In this document: piece after piece, positions 48,753 to 57,778 of the stretch
Numbering within the stretch: the stretch's first letter is position 1
Layout of the letters: every line of letters begins with the position of its first letter
NCBI GenBank assembly: GCA_963678855.1
Contig: OY787448.1
Coordinates: 1,426,001 to 1,490,000, forward strand
Length of the DNA: 64,000 bases
DNA from: F22 sp963678855
Lineage (GTDB): Bacteria > Bacteroidota > Bacteroidia > Bacteroidales > Bacteroidaceae
Reading direction: 5' to 3'
Notes under the pieces: generated by a model
Told to the model about the DNA's origin: nothing
The model's input: only the letters and a program-made list of their open reading frames with translations
Database searches by the model: none
Program-made: the position numbers and the translations under genes

Positions 48753-49057
48753 GAATCACCAAGAAATATGAAGAAAAAAACGCACGTTTAACATAAAAAG
48801 ACGACTAAGCATCCAATACATATGCATACACATTATATATATAGAACCATCACCAATCTACTTGACAGTAAAAAAACACCAAATTCACACAAGAAAAGAA
48901 TATACACCTGCGAAACAAATCCATAAAAAAAACGGAACCCCCAAACCTCAAGTTTTCAAAAAATGACTTTTTAATAATCATACTCCCTATTTCCTCGTAA
49001 ATAAAATCACTAAGTTTGACTTATCAAACAAACCAACTCTAAATTAATACAGAACTT
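48753..49057. other. AT-rich non-coding region
   Basis: No credible gene, RNA or repeat seen. It separates the rRNA promoters from the sulfatase remnant. Confidence 0.4.
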
Positions 49058-49706
49058 ATGACACACACTCACGTCAAAGCACTAAAAAAATTAGGAAGTC
49101 AAATCAACACGACTTGCACAACAGCTTGTTCTTTTAATATTTCCCATACAAACCGCAGCCAACAACACCCAATCAGACACCAACAAGGATCGCTCCAACA
49201 TCATCTTACTACTTTGCGACGTTGGTAGCCACGGCGACTGGGGATTTCAAAGAAGCAAAGCCCCCAGTAGGAGTAAAAAAGCCGCCCAACTAGAAGTCGG
49301 GATACGCGTACTAAGCATCATTTCCTAGTCAAATTAAAAAAAATACAAGACCCCATACACCAGCATGCATGATCGACCTTCTTCCAACAAACCTTGCCTT
49401 ATCAGGCTGCGTCGAAAGTCAACTACCCCAAAATATAAACAGTCTAAACATCATGCTTTACCTTACAGGTCAAAAAAGCAGGCGAGTCTCACGATACACT
49501 ATACTGGAAATTCTAACGTTTTGCCGACCTGCCAAACTATATGATACAGAGAAAGCAACAACCTAGCCAACAAACGGCCAGAAAGCACCAAGTCACTATA
49601 CAAGAAACTATTCACGTGGGAAATGACACTTGAACGTCCTCGCTGGATGCTCAAACAAAAAAAACATCAACAGGAGCAGTTTCTTAACAATCTCCATAAG
49701 GCATAA
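49058..49706 (+). pseudogene. Decayed sulfatase gene
   Basis: Only fragments remain, in different frames. A signal-peptide-like stretch (LVLLIFPIQTAANN) runs straight into RSNIILLLCDVGSHGDWGF (about 49107-49331), the metal-binding N-terminus of sulfatases (usually PNIILILADDxGxGDxG). The 3' part holds AKLYDTEK in one frame and, after a one-base shift, NLANKRPE, KKLFTWEMTLERPRW and a stop at 49704-49706, as at sulfatase C-termini. At about 650 bp against the usual 1.4-1.6 kb, most of the middle, including the Cys/Ser maturation motif, is gone or unrecognisable. The start at 49058 is nominal. Confidence 0.72.
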
Positions 49707-49710
49707 AAAA

Positions 49711-49740
49711 AAGAGGAAGTTCATTTCTGAACTTCCTCTT
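49711..49740 (-). terminator. Terminator of tRNA-Leu copy A
   Basis: A perfect 13-bp stem (AAGAGGAAGTTCA and its complement, TTTC loop), with eight T following on the minus strand. It also abuts the sulfatase remnant. Confidence 0.8.
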
Positions 49741-49748
49741 ACCACTTG

Positions 49749-49830
49749 TGCGGCTGAAGGGACTCGAACCCCCACGTCTCTCGACACTAGATCCTAAGTC
49801 TAGCGCGGCTACCAATTACGCCACAGCCGC
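49749..49830 (-). tRNA. tRNA-Leu(TAG), copy A
   Basis: An 82-nt class II tRNA. The acceptor GCGGCTG pairs with CAGCCGC, the anticodon loop CTTAGGA carries TAG, there is a short variable arm, and the T-arm is GTGGGGGTTCGAGTCCCTTC-like. CCA is not encoded. It is identical to copy B. Confidence 0.95.
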
Positions 49831-49877
49831 ATGGTAGAATTGCCTTAGTCAAACATGCTGTTTTTCTAATGCGAGTG

Positions 49878-49909
49878 CAAATATAGAGCATTAATTTGAA
49901 CCATGCAAA
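49878..49909 (-). promoter_or_regulatory. Promoter of tRNA-Leu copy A
   Basis: TTTG (49906-49909), 20 nt, TATATTTG (49878-49885) on the minus strand: a full consensus promoter 48 bp before the tRNA. Confidence 0.75.
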
Positions 49910-49975
49910 TATTTCAAGAAAAAAGTGCGATTATTTATCCTCTTCTTGAACAGTCAAGACACTGCACACAAAAAA

Positions 49976-50005
49976 AAGAGGAAGCTCATTTCTGAACTTC
50001 CTCTT
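49976..50005 (-). terminator. Terminator of tRNA-Leu copy B
   Basis: The same hairpin as for copy A with one base changed in the stem, followed by a T run on the minus strand. Confidence 0.75.
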
Positions 50006-50013
50006 ACCATTTG

Positions 50014-50095
50014 TGCGGCTGAAGGGACTCGAACCCCCACGTCTCTCGACACTAGATCCTAAGTCTAGCGCGGCTACCAATTACGCCACAGCCGC
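50014..50095 (-). tRNA. tRNA-Leu(TAG), copy B
   Basis: An 82-nt sequence identical to copy A, 265 bp away, with its own promoter and terminator. Confidence 0.95.
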
Positions 50096-50141
50096 ATGGT
50101 AAAATTTACATTGTCAAACATCTTATTTTCTAATGCGAGTG

Positions 50142-50173
50142 CAAATATAGTGCATCTTGATAAACCATACAAA
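50142..50173 (-). promoter_or_regulatory. Promoter of tRNA-Leu copy B
   Basis: TTTG (50170-50173), 20 nt, TATATTTG (50142-50149): identical boxes and spacing to copy A. Confidence 0.75.
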
Positions 50174-50302
50174 TATTTCAGCACTTTTTTTCTCGTTTTT
50201 TTCTACTTTCCCCTATTTTGGAGAGTTTTGGCCTCTATTTTCTACACTTCTGTATCATTTTCAGCCTCATCAAACCAGAATAAGCCTCAACTTTAATCAG
50301 AA

Positions 50303-51343
50303 CTAATCAAGTTGATTTTGCTTCGCTCTAAGCAAGAAATCAATAGCTTCCTCTATGAATGTATCTTTTTGGTTGACACGATCCTCGTCTGAGAATACAA
50401 GTTCCACATCTGGCTCAATACCAAACTCAATAAGATTCATATCTTTATCATATGTAGGCACAGCACTGTATCGTACCATCCATCCATTAGGAAGCTCAGA
50501 AGAAAACGGAAGCCCAGCTCCTCCACCTGTTTTTGTCCCCATCACAGTCACATTAGGCATGCCCTTCATGCTATTTGTAAAATCATTGGCTGCACTGTAC
50601 ACTTTTCGATCAGTCAGCAAAACACATGGCTTCAACCAGCGAAAATCAGATGTAGACGGATCTACATAAATGGCTTCTGGACTAGAAAAAGCATCATGAG
50701 CCGTCCCAATCTTATGCATAATATAACCAACCAACTGTTTTTCCTCTGTAAATCGACCAGCAATACGCTCTGAATAGGTCAACGACCCACCACCATTATT
50801 ACGAATATCAAAAATAAGTCCATCACAGATAGCTAAATGCGACAATGCCTTATTCAAACCACTCTCGCCAACAGCATCCGTAAAACTACTATATGAGATA
50901 TACCCAATATTCTCAGGCAATATCCTATATTTAAGTCCTCCAGCAATGCGATAGTCTGTCCCGAGGTATAAATCTTGAATACTAGGATAGAACGATACTG
51001 GATAATCTTCATACCACGCCCAATATCTCCCCATGTCTGCACTACTTGTCAGATTCACGTGCCCATCTTTCAGCTCAGCAAGCATCTCACTAAAGACCTC
51101 AAACAGTCCTTCATCTGGCATATCAGGTGAGATACGAGATTTATACTTGTCATAAACCGCATCCCAATCTATATTCTTATCTTCAAAAAAGCAGTATCCT
51201 TTATCCAAGATTGTCCACAATGCATCAAAGTTACCCTTAGGAGTATCGACCGCATCATCTGGGCGAATACAAGCCACACATACTCCAACCAATAGGAGTA
51301 GATTTACAATAAGAAGCTGTATATAGTTATTGATTCTTTTCAT
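50303..51343 (-). CDS. S41-family peptidase, lipoprotein
   Basis: The 346-residue product has a signal peptide with lipobox CVAC (Cys25), a small tri-helical N-terminal domain (about 38-95, FDALWTILDKGYCFFEDKNIDW and ELKDGHVNL), then the S41 core with FDIRNNGGG (about 178-186), the serine in DRKVYSAANDFTNSMK (about 245-260) and GTKTGGGAGLPF. No PDZ domain is evident. It differs from the Ctp protease at 39867. It is the third gene after parC and the DUF3316 gene (30-bp gap), probably one unit. Confidence 0.88.
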   Translation of the reverse strand: MKRINNYIQLLIVNLLLLVGVCVACIRPDDAVDTPKGNFDALWTILDKGYCFFEDKNIDWDAVYDKYKSRISPDMPDEGLFEVFSEMLAELKDGHVNLTSSADMGRYWAWYEDYPVSFYPSIQDLYLGTDYRIAGGLKYRILPENIGYISYSSFTDAVGESGLNKALSHLAICDGLIFDIRNNGGGSLTYSERIAGRFTEEKQLVGYIMHKIGTAHDAFSSPEAIYVDPSTSDFRWLKPCVLLTDRKVYSAANDFTNSMKGMPNVTVMGTKTGGGAGLPFSSELPNGWMVRYSAVPTYDKDMNLIEFGIEPDVELVFSDEDRVNQKDTFIEEAIDFLLRAKQNQLD

Positions 51344-51373
51344 TCTTCTGAAATGTTATTGACAAATAATACC

Positions 51374-52237
51374 CTAACGTTTAATCAACGAAAACAAGTC
51401 GACCACGCACCCTACCATAAACAGATGTGAGTAACTATGAGACTCCAAATCGTTTATTCGTGATTGCTGCACATCCATCAAATAACTCAATCTCCATGTC
51501 GCATTTAAGAAAGGTACATCAATAGAAAAACGTTGAGTAAGAGAGGGATGATTCCTCATCCACGTAGTACTTGTAGGAAAATCGTGATCATCGACAGCAA
51601 AGATTTCATAGTAAGACTCTCCATAATGAGGTGCAAACATACAGCCTATAATAGGCGCCTGCACAGCATAGCTAGCACGCAATGGATAGTTCCACAAACG
51701 AAAATCATAACTAGTCATACCAGACGCATTTAAGTGTACACCTAAACGCAAAGACCCAGGATTATTGCCATTACGCATATTATATAGACCACCGACCTGA
51801 AATTCACCAGTAGCGCCACCCATCACCTGCCATTGAGGTGTCAAGCGCCACTTACGCAGTCCCCCCCACTGTCCAGACAACAGCATAGACACTGTAACAT
51901 TATCACCTGATGGACTAGTCGTATATCCCAGTCTTGCTTGCAAGATACGTTGAAACACCCATTTTTGCCCTCCTTGCCAAGGCAGGTCACGGTATAATTC
52001 TTGATGAAGACGCAATTCTACGCCTTCATACTCCCAAGGAGAAAGGTAAGAATCGTACTCATTAAGATACCCCACACCCAGTGTTGTGGCTATATGACGT
52101 ACTTTATATGGATTGATCTCATCGTAGTTGGACACCTCAGCAGATGTCCCTGCTGGCAAAGTCTGTTGTGCAGTGACTACTGCAGGCGACAAGCTAAGCC
52201 CCACGAATAATCCTATCGTTGAGATTATGCGCTTCAT
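51374..52237 (-). CDS. DUF3316 family exported protein
   Basis: The 287-residue product has a signal peptide (about 1-23, ending VTAQ) and beta-rich sequence ending in a strand near FMVGCVVDLFSLIKR. NPYKVRHIATTLGVGYLNEYDSYLSPWEYEG and WLTPQW-like segments are typical of the DUF3316 family, which looks like an outer-membrane barrel. Function is unknown. It is encoded 11 bp after parC, an arrangement found in other Bacteroidales. Confidence 0.78.
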   Translation of the reverse strand: MKRIISTIGLFVGLSLSPAVVTAQQTLPAGTSAEVSNYDEINPYKVRHIATTLGVGYLNEYDSYLSPWEYEGVELRLHQELYRDLPWQGGQKWVFQRILQARLGYTTSPSGDNVTVSMLLSGQWGGLRKWRLTPQWQVMGGATGEFQVGGLYNMRNGNNPGSLRLGVHLNASGMTSYDFRLWNYPLRASYAVQAPIIGCMFAPHYGESYYEIFAVDDHDFPTSTTWMRNHPSLTQRFSIDVPFLNATWRLSYLMDVQQSRINDLESHSYSHLFMVGCVVDLFSLIKR

Positions 52238-52248
52238 ATGTTATTTTT

Positions 52249-54795
52249 TTAATCTTCAAATGGGATTTCTCCTGGCCACTCTAATTTTGCATCCTCTTGC
52301 GCCTCAGGCTCTGGGTCTATAATAAGTGGCTCCAGTTCTTTAATCTCAGATACTTCAAAAGTCGTAACACGTTTACCATGTGCTCTAAAGCTCCGCAACA
52401 CAGTAAAGTCGTCTGCATCAATAGTCAAGCCCTCGCGATGCGCATCACGACCACCAAATTCAATCAACACTCGAGGGTGGCGCGTATCGGTAAGCAACAT
52501 CAATCGACTACCTTCTGTCTCACCCAAGAAACTTTGACGTATATGCACCGTCTCCAGCTGAAAACGCTTCATATACAATTGGTTGTCTCGCTCTACATCA
52601 TATAGTACAGCCATCCATTCCTTATCAGCATCAAACTTCTCAATGCGGTCAATATCCCCCTCGTAGTGGTTATTCAGATCAAAGCTAGTTGTATAGAACT
52701 TGCCCGTCTTGGTAATCACCAAAATTTGGTCATGCCCCATAAATTCACCCAAGAAATCTCCGCGTCCATCCACATTCAAGCGACGCACATCCTTATCAAA
52801 CCAGATTTTACGTCCACCCAATGTCGACTCACCCTGAGCTTTCAATGTGATACGCTGTACAGGCACCTTGGTCAATAAGTTGCCAGCAGTAGCTCGACCT
52901 TTAATTTTAATCTCCGAAAAATCGGCATCAAAAGTTTGACGACGCAAGTGTGGCACAGGTTTCAGCTGCACTTTGATAATCTCAGCCTCCCCATTTGGGT
53001 TGGCAGAAAAGTAAGAGATACGCGACCCTTTAGTACCACGCGTCACATCATATTCTCTATCACGAGTAATAGACGTTACATTGAAACGTTTGTAACGAGT
53101 TACTTTTGTTTCACCATCTAAGTAACACACGTTGTATATCGTACGCTTATCGTTCTTCTTGAAGATGCCTACATAAATGACATTCTTACCAACAAACTTC
53201 TTATCAGCCACACTAGTCACTTTATACAATCCATTGCGATAGAACACAATGACATCATCTAAACTAGAACAATTGCATAGAAAATCCGCTCTTTTCAAAG
53301 CCGTGCCAATAAAACCTTCTGCCTTATTAAAATACAACTTTTCATTAGCCTCAGCTACTTTAGTCGCATCAATAGTCTCAAAGCTACGCAACTCCGTACG
53401 ACGCGGATAATCCTTGCCATAAGTATCCAGCAAATGTTGATACCATGCACAAGTATATTTGACCAGAGATTTCAAATGCTTATCAATCTCTTTGACACGC
53501 TTTTGCATACGCGCAATACGTTCATTCGCTTTATCGACATTAAACTTACGAATACGTCCGATCTTGATATCCATAAGACGTAAGATATCCTCCTCAGACA
53601 CTTCACGAATCAAAACATCATGGAAAGGTTCGATGCGTGCACGAAGATGCTTGACTGTAGCCGCATCATCCTTGGCATTCTCAAACTGCTTGTCCTTATA
53701 CATACGCTCCTCAATAAACAGCTTCTCAAGCGATGCATAGTGAAGACTATCTAGCAGTTCTCCCTTTTCGATTTCCAATTCTTGACGCAGCAATTCTTTT
53801 GTGCGGTCAGCACTGTGTTTCAAAATTTGACTCACGTTCAAGAAACGCGGCTTTTCATCTTGAATCACACAACTATTTGGAGAGATGCTCACCTCACAAT
53901 CCGTGAAGGCAAAAAGTGCATCAATCGTTTTATCACTAGATACAGCGGCAGGCAGATGCACTAGAATCTCTACATGCTCCGCCGTATTGTCTTCCACACG
54001 TTTAATTTTGATTTTCCCTTTATCTGCAGCCTTCAAGATAGAGTCAATCACGCTACTTGTCGTACGTCCGTAAGGAATTTCAGTAATCACCAAAGTACGT
54101 CTATCCAACTTACTGATTTTAGCACGCACCTTTACAGCACCACCACGCATCCCGTCGTTGTAACGAGCCACATCAATGCTCCCCCCAGTAAGAAAGTCTG
54201 GATATAACTGAAACTCACGACCTTGCAAGTAGTCGATACACGCTTGAAGCAATTCACAAAAATTATGAGGAAGAATCTTTGAAGACAAACCAACGGCAAT
54301 ACCTTCTACCCCTTGCGCAAGAAGCAAAGGATACTTCACTGGCAAAGTAATCGGTTCTTGATTACGCCCATCGTAAGACGGCTGCCATGTCGTAGTTTTT
54401 GGATTAAAGACAACATCAAGTGCAAACTTACTCAATCTGGCCTCGATATAACGAGGTGCCGCCGCGCTGTCACCCGTCAGAATATTCCCCCAATTACCTT
54501 GACAATCGATCAACATTTCCTTCTGACCAAGCTGCACAAGAGCATCTCCTATGGATGCATCTCCATGGGGGTGAAACTGCATGGTATGACCTACCACGTT
54601 GGCTACTTTATTGTATCGGCCGTCATCTAGTCTGCGCATTGAGTGCAAAATGCGTCTTTGTACAGGTTTAAGGCCATCGTTGATGTGTGGGACTGCTCGC
54701 TCTAAGATTACATAACTGGCATATTCCAAAAACCAGCTGCGATACATCCCCGTAAGGTGGTAACCACCTTCTTTTTCATTGTTTTCGTCACTCAT
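52249..54795 (-). CDS. parC: DNA topoisomerase IV subunit A (ParC/GyrA family)
   Basis: The 848-residue product has the breakage-reunion domain with NDGLKPVQRRILHSM, the quinolone-resistance region HPHGDASIGDALV (about 75-87) and the catalytic tyrosine in AAPRYIEARL (Tyr116). Long coiled-coil arms (about 340-470) and a degenerate C-terminal beta-pinwheel follow. The GyrA-box is not evident, which favours ParC. It is the first gene of the unit with the DUF3316 and S41 genes. Confidence 0.9.
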   Translation of the reverse strand: MSDENNEKEGGYHLTGMYRSWFLEYASYVILERAVPHINDGLKPVQRRILHSMRRLDDGRYNKVANVVGHTMQFHPHGDASIGDALVQLGQKEMLIDCQGNWGNILTGDSAAAPRYIEARLSKFALDVVFNPKTTTWQPSYDGRNQEPITLPVKYPLLLAQGVEGIAVGLSSKILPHNFCELLQACIDYLQGREFQLYPDFLTGGSIDVARYNDGMRGGAVKVRAKISKLDRRTLVITEIPYGRTTSSVIDSILKAADKGKIKIKRVEDNTAEHVEILVHLPAAVSSDKTIDALFAFTDCEVSISPNSCVIQDEKPRFLNVSQILKHSADRTKELLRQELEIEKGELLDSLHYASLEKLFIEERMYKDKQFENAKDDAATVKHLRARIEPFHDVLIREVSEEDILRLMDIKIGRIRKFNVDKANERIARMQKRVKEIDKHLKSLVKYTCAWYQHLLDTYGKDYPRRTELRSFETIDATKVAEANEKLYFNKAEGFIGTALKRADFLCNCSSLDDVIVFYRNGLYKVTSVADKKFVGKNVIYVGIFKKNDKRTIYNVCYLDGETKVTRYKRFNVTSITRDREYDVTRGTKGSRISYFSANPNGEAEIIKVQLKPVPHLRRQTFDADFSEIKIKGRATAGNLLTKVPVQRITLKAQGESTLGGRKIWFDKDVRRLNVDGRGDFLGEFMGHDQILVITKTGKFYTTSFDLNNHYEGDIDRIEKFDADKEWMAVLYDVERDNQLYMKRFQLETVHIRQSFLGETEGSRLMLLTDTRHPRVLIEFGGRDAHREGLTIDADDFTVLRSFRAHGKRVTTFEVSEIKELEPLIIDPEPEAQEDAKLEWPGEIPFED

Positions 54796-54820
54796 AATTG
54801 CCGTTTATTGTCTTTTTGCA

Positions 54821-54828
54821 CAAATATA
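54821..54828 (-). promoter_or_regulatory. -7 box for parC
   Basis: TATATTTG on the minus strand, 25 bp before the ATG. Confidence 0.5.
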
Positions 54829-54852
54829 GGCAATAAAGTGGAAAAAATCGAT

Positions 54853-54860
54853 TACCTTTG
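54853..54860 (+). promoter_or_regulatory. -7 box for glyQS
   Basis: TACCTTTG, 28 bp before the ATG at 54889; divergent from the parC box. Confidence 0.5.
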
Positions 54861-54888
54861 CGCATAAATTATTGAAGAAAATAATCAG

Positions 54889-56433
54889 ATGGCAAAACAA
54901 GACGACGTTTTTAAGAAATTGATATCTCATTGCAAAGAATACGGTTATGTATTCCCATCAAGTGATATCTATGACGGCCTAGGCGCCGTATACGACTACG
55001 GTCAAATGGGTGTAGAACTCAAAAACAACATCAAAAAATATTGGTGGGATAGCATGGTGCTTCTAAACGAAAATATTGTAGGTATTGACTCTGCAATTTT
55101 CATGCACCCTACTATCTGGAAAGCATCAGGTCACGTAGATGCGTTCAATGACCCATTGATCGACAATAAGGATTCTAAGAAGCGTTATCGCGCCGATGTA
55201 CTTATTGAAGACAAGATGGCTAAGTACGAAGAGAAGATGGAAAAAGAAATCACTAAAGCTAAGAAGAAGTTTGGTGATAGCTTTGACGAAGCACAATTCC
55301 GTGCAACAAACCCTCGCGTACTAGCAAATCAAGAAAAATATGACGCTTTGCAAGCTCGCTTTGCAAAAGCCCTTAACGATAACGACCTAGAGGAAGTACG
55401 TCAAATCATTATTGACGAAGAGATTGCTTGTCCTCTTTCTGGCACAAAGAATTGGACAGACGTTCGTCAGTTCAACTTGATGTTCTCTACAGAAATGGGT
55501 TCTACAGCTGAAGGTGCAAACAAGATTTATCTTCGCCCTGAAACAGCTCAAGGTATATTTGTAAACTACTTGAACGTACAAAAGACTGGGCGCATGCGCC
55601 TTCCTTTCGGTATCGCTCAAATTGGTAAGGCATTCCGTAACGAGATCGTAGCACGTCAGTTTATCTTCCGTATGCGTGAGTTTGAACAAATGGAGATGCA
55701 ATTCTTCGTACGCCCTGGCACTGAACTAGATTGGTTCGAGAAATGGAAAGCTCAGCGTTTGAAGTGGCACAAGGGTCTTGGTTTTGGCGACGCATCTTAC
55801 CGTTTCCACGATCACGACAAGTTGGCTCACTACGCTAACGCTGCAACAGATATCGAATTTAGAATGCCTTTCGGTTTCAAAGAAGTTGAAGGTATCCACT
55901 CACGTACAGACTTTGACTTGTCTCAACACGAGCAATACTCAGGTAAGAACATCAAGTACTTCGATCCTGAATTGAACGAGTCTTACGTACCATACGTTAT
56001 CGAAACATCTATCGGTGTAGACCGTATGTTCCTTTCTATCATGTCGGCTGCTTATCAAGAAGAAGATCTTGGTGATGGCAAGAGCCGTGTAGTATTGAAG
56101 CTTCCTGCAGCCCTTGCTCCAGTGAAACTTGCTGTACTTCCATTAGTTAAGAAAGACGGTCTTCCAGAAAAGGCACGTGAAATTATCGACAGCTTGAAAT
56201 TCCACTTCAACTGTCAATACGATGAGAAAGATTCTGTAGGTAAGCGTTACCGTCGTCAAGATGCCATTGGTACTCCATATTGTATCACTATTGACCATGA
56301 TACCCTAGAAGATGGTTGCGTCACTCTACGTAACCGTGATACTATGGAACAGGAACGTGTAGCTATCACAGACCTTCGTAGTATCATCGAAGATCGCGTA
56401 AGCATCACAACCCTACTTAAGAACTTGCTATAA
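54889..56433 (+). CDS. glyQS: Glycyl-tRNA synthetase, dimeric class II type
   Basis: The 514-residue single-chain synthetase has SHCKEYGYVFPSSDIYDGLGAVYDYG at the N-terminus, the LRPETAQGIFVNY and GIAQIGKAFRNEI motif-2 region, RMREFEQMEMQFF, motif 3 with VIETSIGVDRMFLSIM, and a C-terminal anticodon-binding domain. It charges tRNA-Gly. It is followed 11 bp later by the FKBP lipoprotein. Confidence 0.97.
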   Translation: MAKQDDVFKKLISHCKEYGYVFPSSDIYDGLGAVYDYGQMGVELKNNIKKYWWDSMVLLNENIVGIDSAIFMHPTIWKASGHVDAFNDPLIDNKDSKKRYRADVLIEDKMAKYEEKMEKEITKAKKKFGDSFDEAQFRATNPRVLANQEKYDALQARFAKALNDNDLEEVRQIIIDEEIACPLSGTKNWTDVRQFNLMFSTEMGSTAEGANKIYLRPETAQGIFVNYLNVQKTGRMRLPFGIAQIGKAFRNEIVARQFIFRMREFEQMEMQFFVRPGTELDWFEKWKAQRLKWHKGLGFGDASYRFHDHDKLAHYANAATDIEFRMPFGFKEVEGIHSRTDFDLSQHEQYSGKNIKYFDPELNESYVPYVIETSIGVDRMFLSIMSAAYQEEDLGDGKSRVVLKLPAALAPVKLAVLPLVKKDGLPEKAREIIDSLKFHFNCQYDEKDSVGKRYRRQDAIGTPYCITIDHDTLEDGCVTLRNRDTMEQERVAITDLRSIIEDRVSITTLLKNLL

Positions 56434-56444
56434 AAAGTTGACAT

Positions 56445-57017
56445 ATGAATAAATCAATTCTACATACCGCTGCTGCCTGCCTGATGTTACTAGGCACCGT
56501 ACTACTAGGTAGTTGTAGCGAAGAGTCAGAGCCAAACGAGTATGCAAACTGGCAAAAACGCAACGAAGCTTACACAGACTCACTTGCACAAGTAGTTGCT
56601 TCAAACAGTGATCCTGCTTTGAAAGTGATAACTCCTCAAACCAGTAACATTAGTTATCCACTCTACTACAAAGTGCAGAAAAGCGGTGCAAAAACAGCAG
56701 ACGGAATAGCTGTACAATCGCCGTATTATACTTCTAAAGTATCATGCTACTACCGTGGTTACCTGATTAACGAAGAAGAGTTTGATGGAAACTTCGATGG
56801 TGCCTCTCCTGACCCGAACTTTGAATCACCAACAGAATTTGCTGTTAATGGTGTCATCAATGGTTGGACAGAAGCACTTCAATTGATGGTTCCTGGTGAC
56901 CGCTGGACATTGTACATCCCTTATACATTGGGATATGGTACAAGTGCAACAACTAGTATTCCAGGTTATTCAACTTTGATTTTCGATGTAGAATTGGTTG
57001 AAGTCACAGATTACTAG
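56445..57017 (+). CDS. FKBP-type peptidyl-prolyl isomerase lipoprotein
   Basis: The 190-residue product has lipobox LGSC (Cys24), a linker with a helical stretch, and a C-terminal FKBP domain (about 85-188) with VSCYYRGYLINEEEFDGNFD, FAVNGVINGWTEALQLMVPGDRWTLYIPYTLGYG and STLIFDVELVEV. It would help fold envelope proteins. It lies in an operon with glyQS and ends at a strong terminator. Confidence 0.92.
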   Translation: MNKSILHTAAACLMLLGTVLLGSCSEESEPNEYANWQKRNEAYTDSLAQVVASNSDPALKVITPQTSNISYPLYYKVQKSGAKTADGIAVQSPYYTSKVSCYYRGYLINEEEFDGNFDGASPDPNFESPTEFAVNGVINGWTEALQLMVPGDRWTLYIPYTLGYGTSATTSIPGYSTLIFDVELVEVTDY

Positions 57018-57038
57018 TCATTTATTTGACCTATATAT

Positions 57039-57072
57039 AATGAGGGCCGTGTCGATTGACACGGCCCTCATT
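57039..57072 (+). terminator. Terminator after the FKBP gene
   Basis: A perfect 15-bp stem (AATGAGGGCCGTGTC and its complement, GATT loop) between convergent genes, so it may also serve the minus strand. Confidence 0.8.
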
Positions 57073-57098
57073 CATTTATGTTGTCTCTGTAATATCAC

Positions 57099-57755
57099 TT
57101 ACACATTTACAACCTCACCATCTACAAGATGTATAGATCGATCGGTAACCTTCGCTAGTTCCTCATCGTGTGTAACGATGACAAAAGTCTGTCCAAATTG
57201 GTCACGTAGATCAAAGAAAAGCTGATGCAACTCACTTTTGTTTTTACTATCCAGAGAACCAGACGGTTCATCAGCCAAGATAACACTTGGTCTATTCACC
57301 AAAGCACGAGCTACAGCCACACGTTGCTTCTCACCACCAGACAATTCATTAGGCTTGTGCGTACCGCGGTCGGCAATACCCATAAACTCAAGCAACTCCT
57401 GTGCTCTATGCTGCAATGCTTTCTGATCTGTCCCTTGAATCATACCTGGAATCATGATATTCTCTAACGCGGTAAATTCAGGCAATAGCTGGTGAAACTG
57501 AAATACAAAGCCCAGATGCTTATTGCGGAAAGCCGCTAATTGCTTCTCCTTCATGCTACTGACATCTATGCCACTAATAATCACTTGCCCTGAATCTGGA
57601 CGATCCAAAGTACCCATGATTTGCAGCAAAGTTGTCTTTCCAGCACCACTAGGTCCCACGACACTGACCACTTCTCGTGGAGAGATATCTAAATCGATGC
57701 CTTTCAGCACTTGCAATTCATCATAGCTTTTCTTGATGGATGTAAGGTGTATCAT
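57099..57755 (-). CDS. ABC transporter ATPase, LolD-like
   Basis: The 218-residue ATPase has Walker A GPSGAGKTT (about 34-42), a Q-loop in FQFHQLLPEFTALENIMIPG typical of the LolD/MacB branch, signature LSGGEKQRVAVARAL and Walker B VILADEPSGSLD. LolD powers release of lipoproteins from the inner membrane. No permease is adjacent. It is the last gene of the dut-TPR-DUF4292-envC unit, 23 bp after envC. Confidence 0.88.
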   Translation of the reverse strand: MIHLTSIKKSYDELQVLKGIDLDISPREVVSVVGPSGAGKTTLLQIMGTLDRPDSGQVIISGIDVSSMKEKQLAAFRNKHLGFVFQFHQLLPEFTALENIMIPGMIQGTDQKALQHRAQELLEFMGIADRGTHKPNELSGGEKQRVAVARALVNRPSVILADEPSGSLDSKNKSELHQLFFDLRDQFGQTFVIVTHDEELAKVTDRSIHLVDGEVVNV

Positions 57756-57778
57756 ATGAATATATTATTTCTATAGAT

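Noticed and set aside
49369..49566. 65-codon plus-strand gene
   Set aside because: It is one frame of the decayed sulfatase: its end reads AKLYDTEK and the C-terminal homology continues in another frame.
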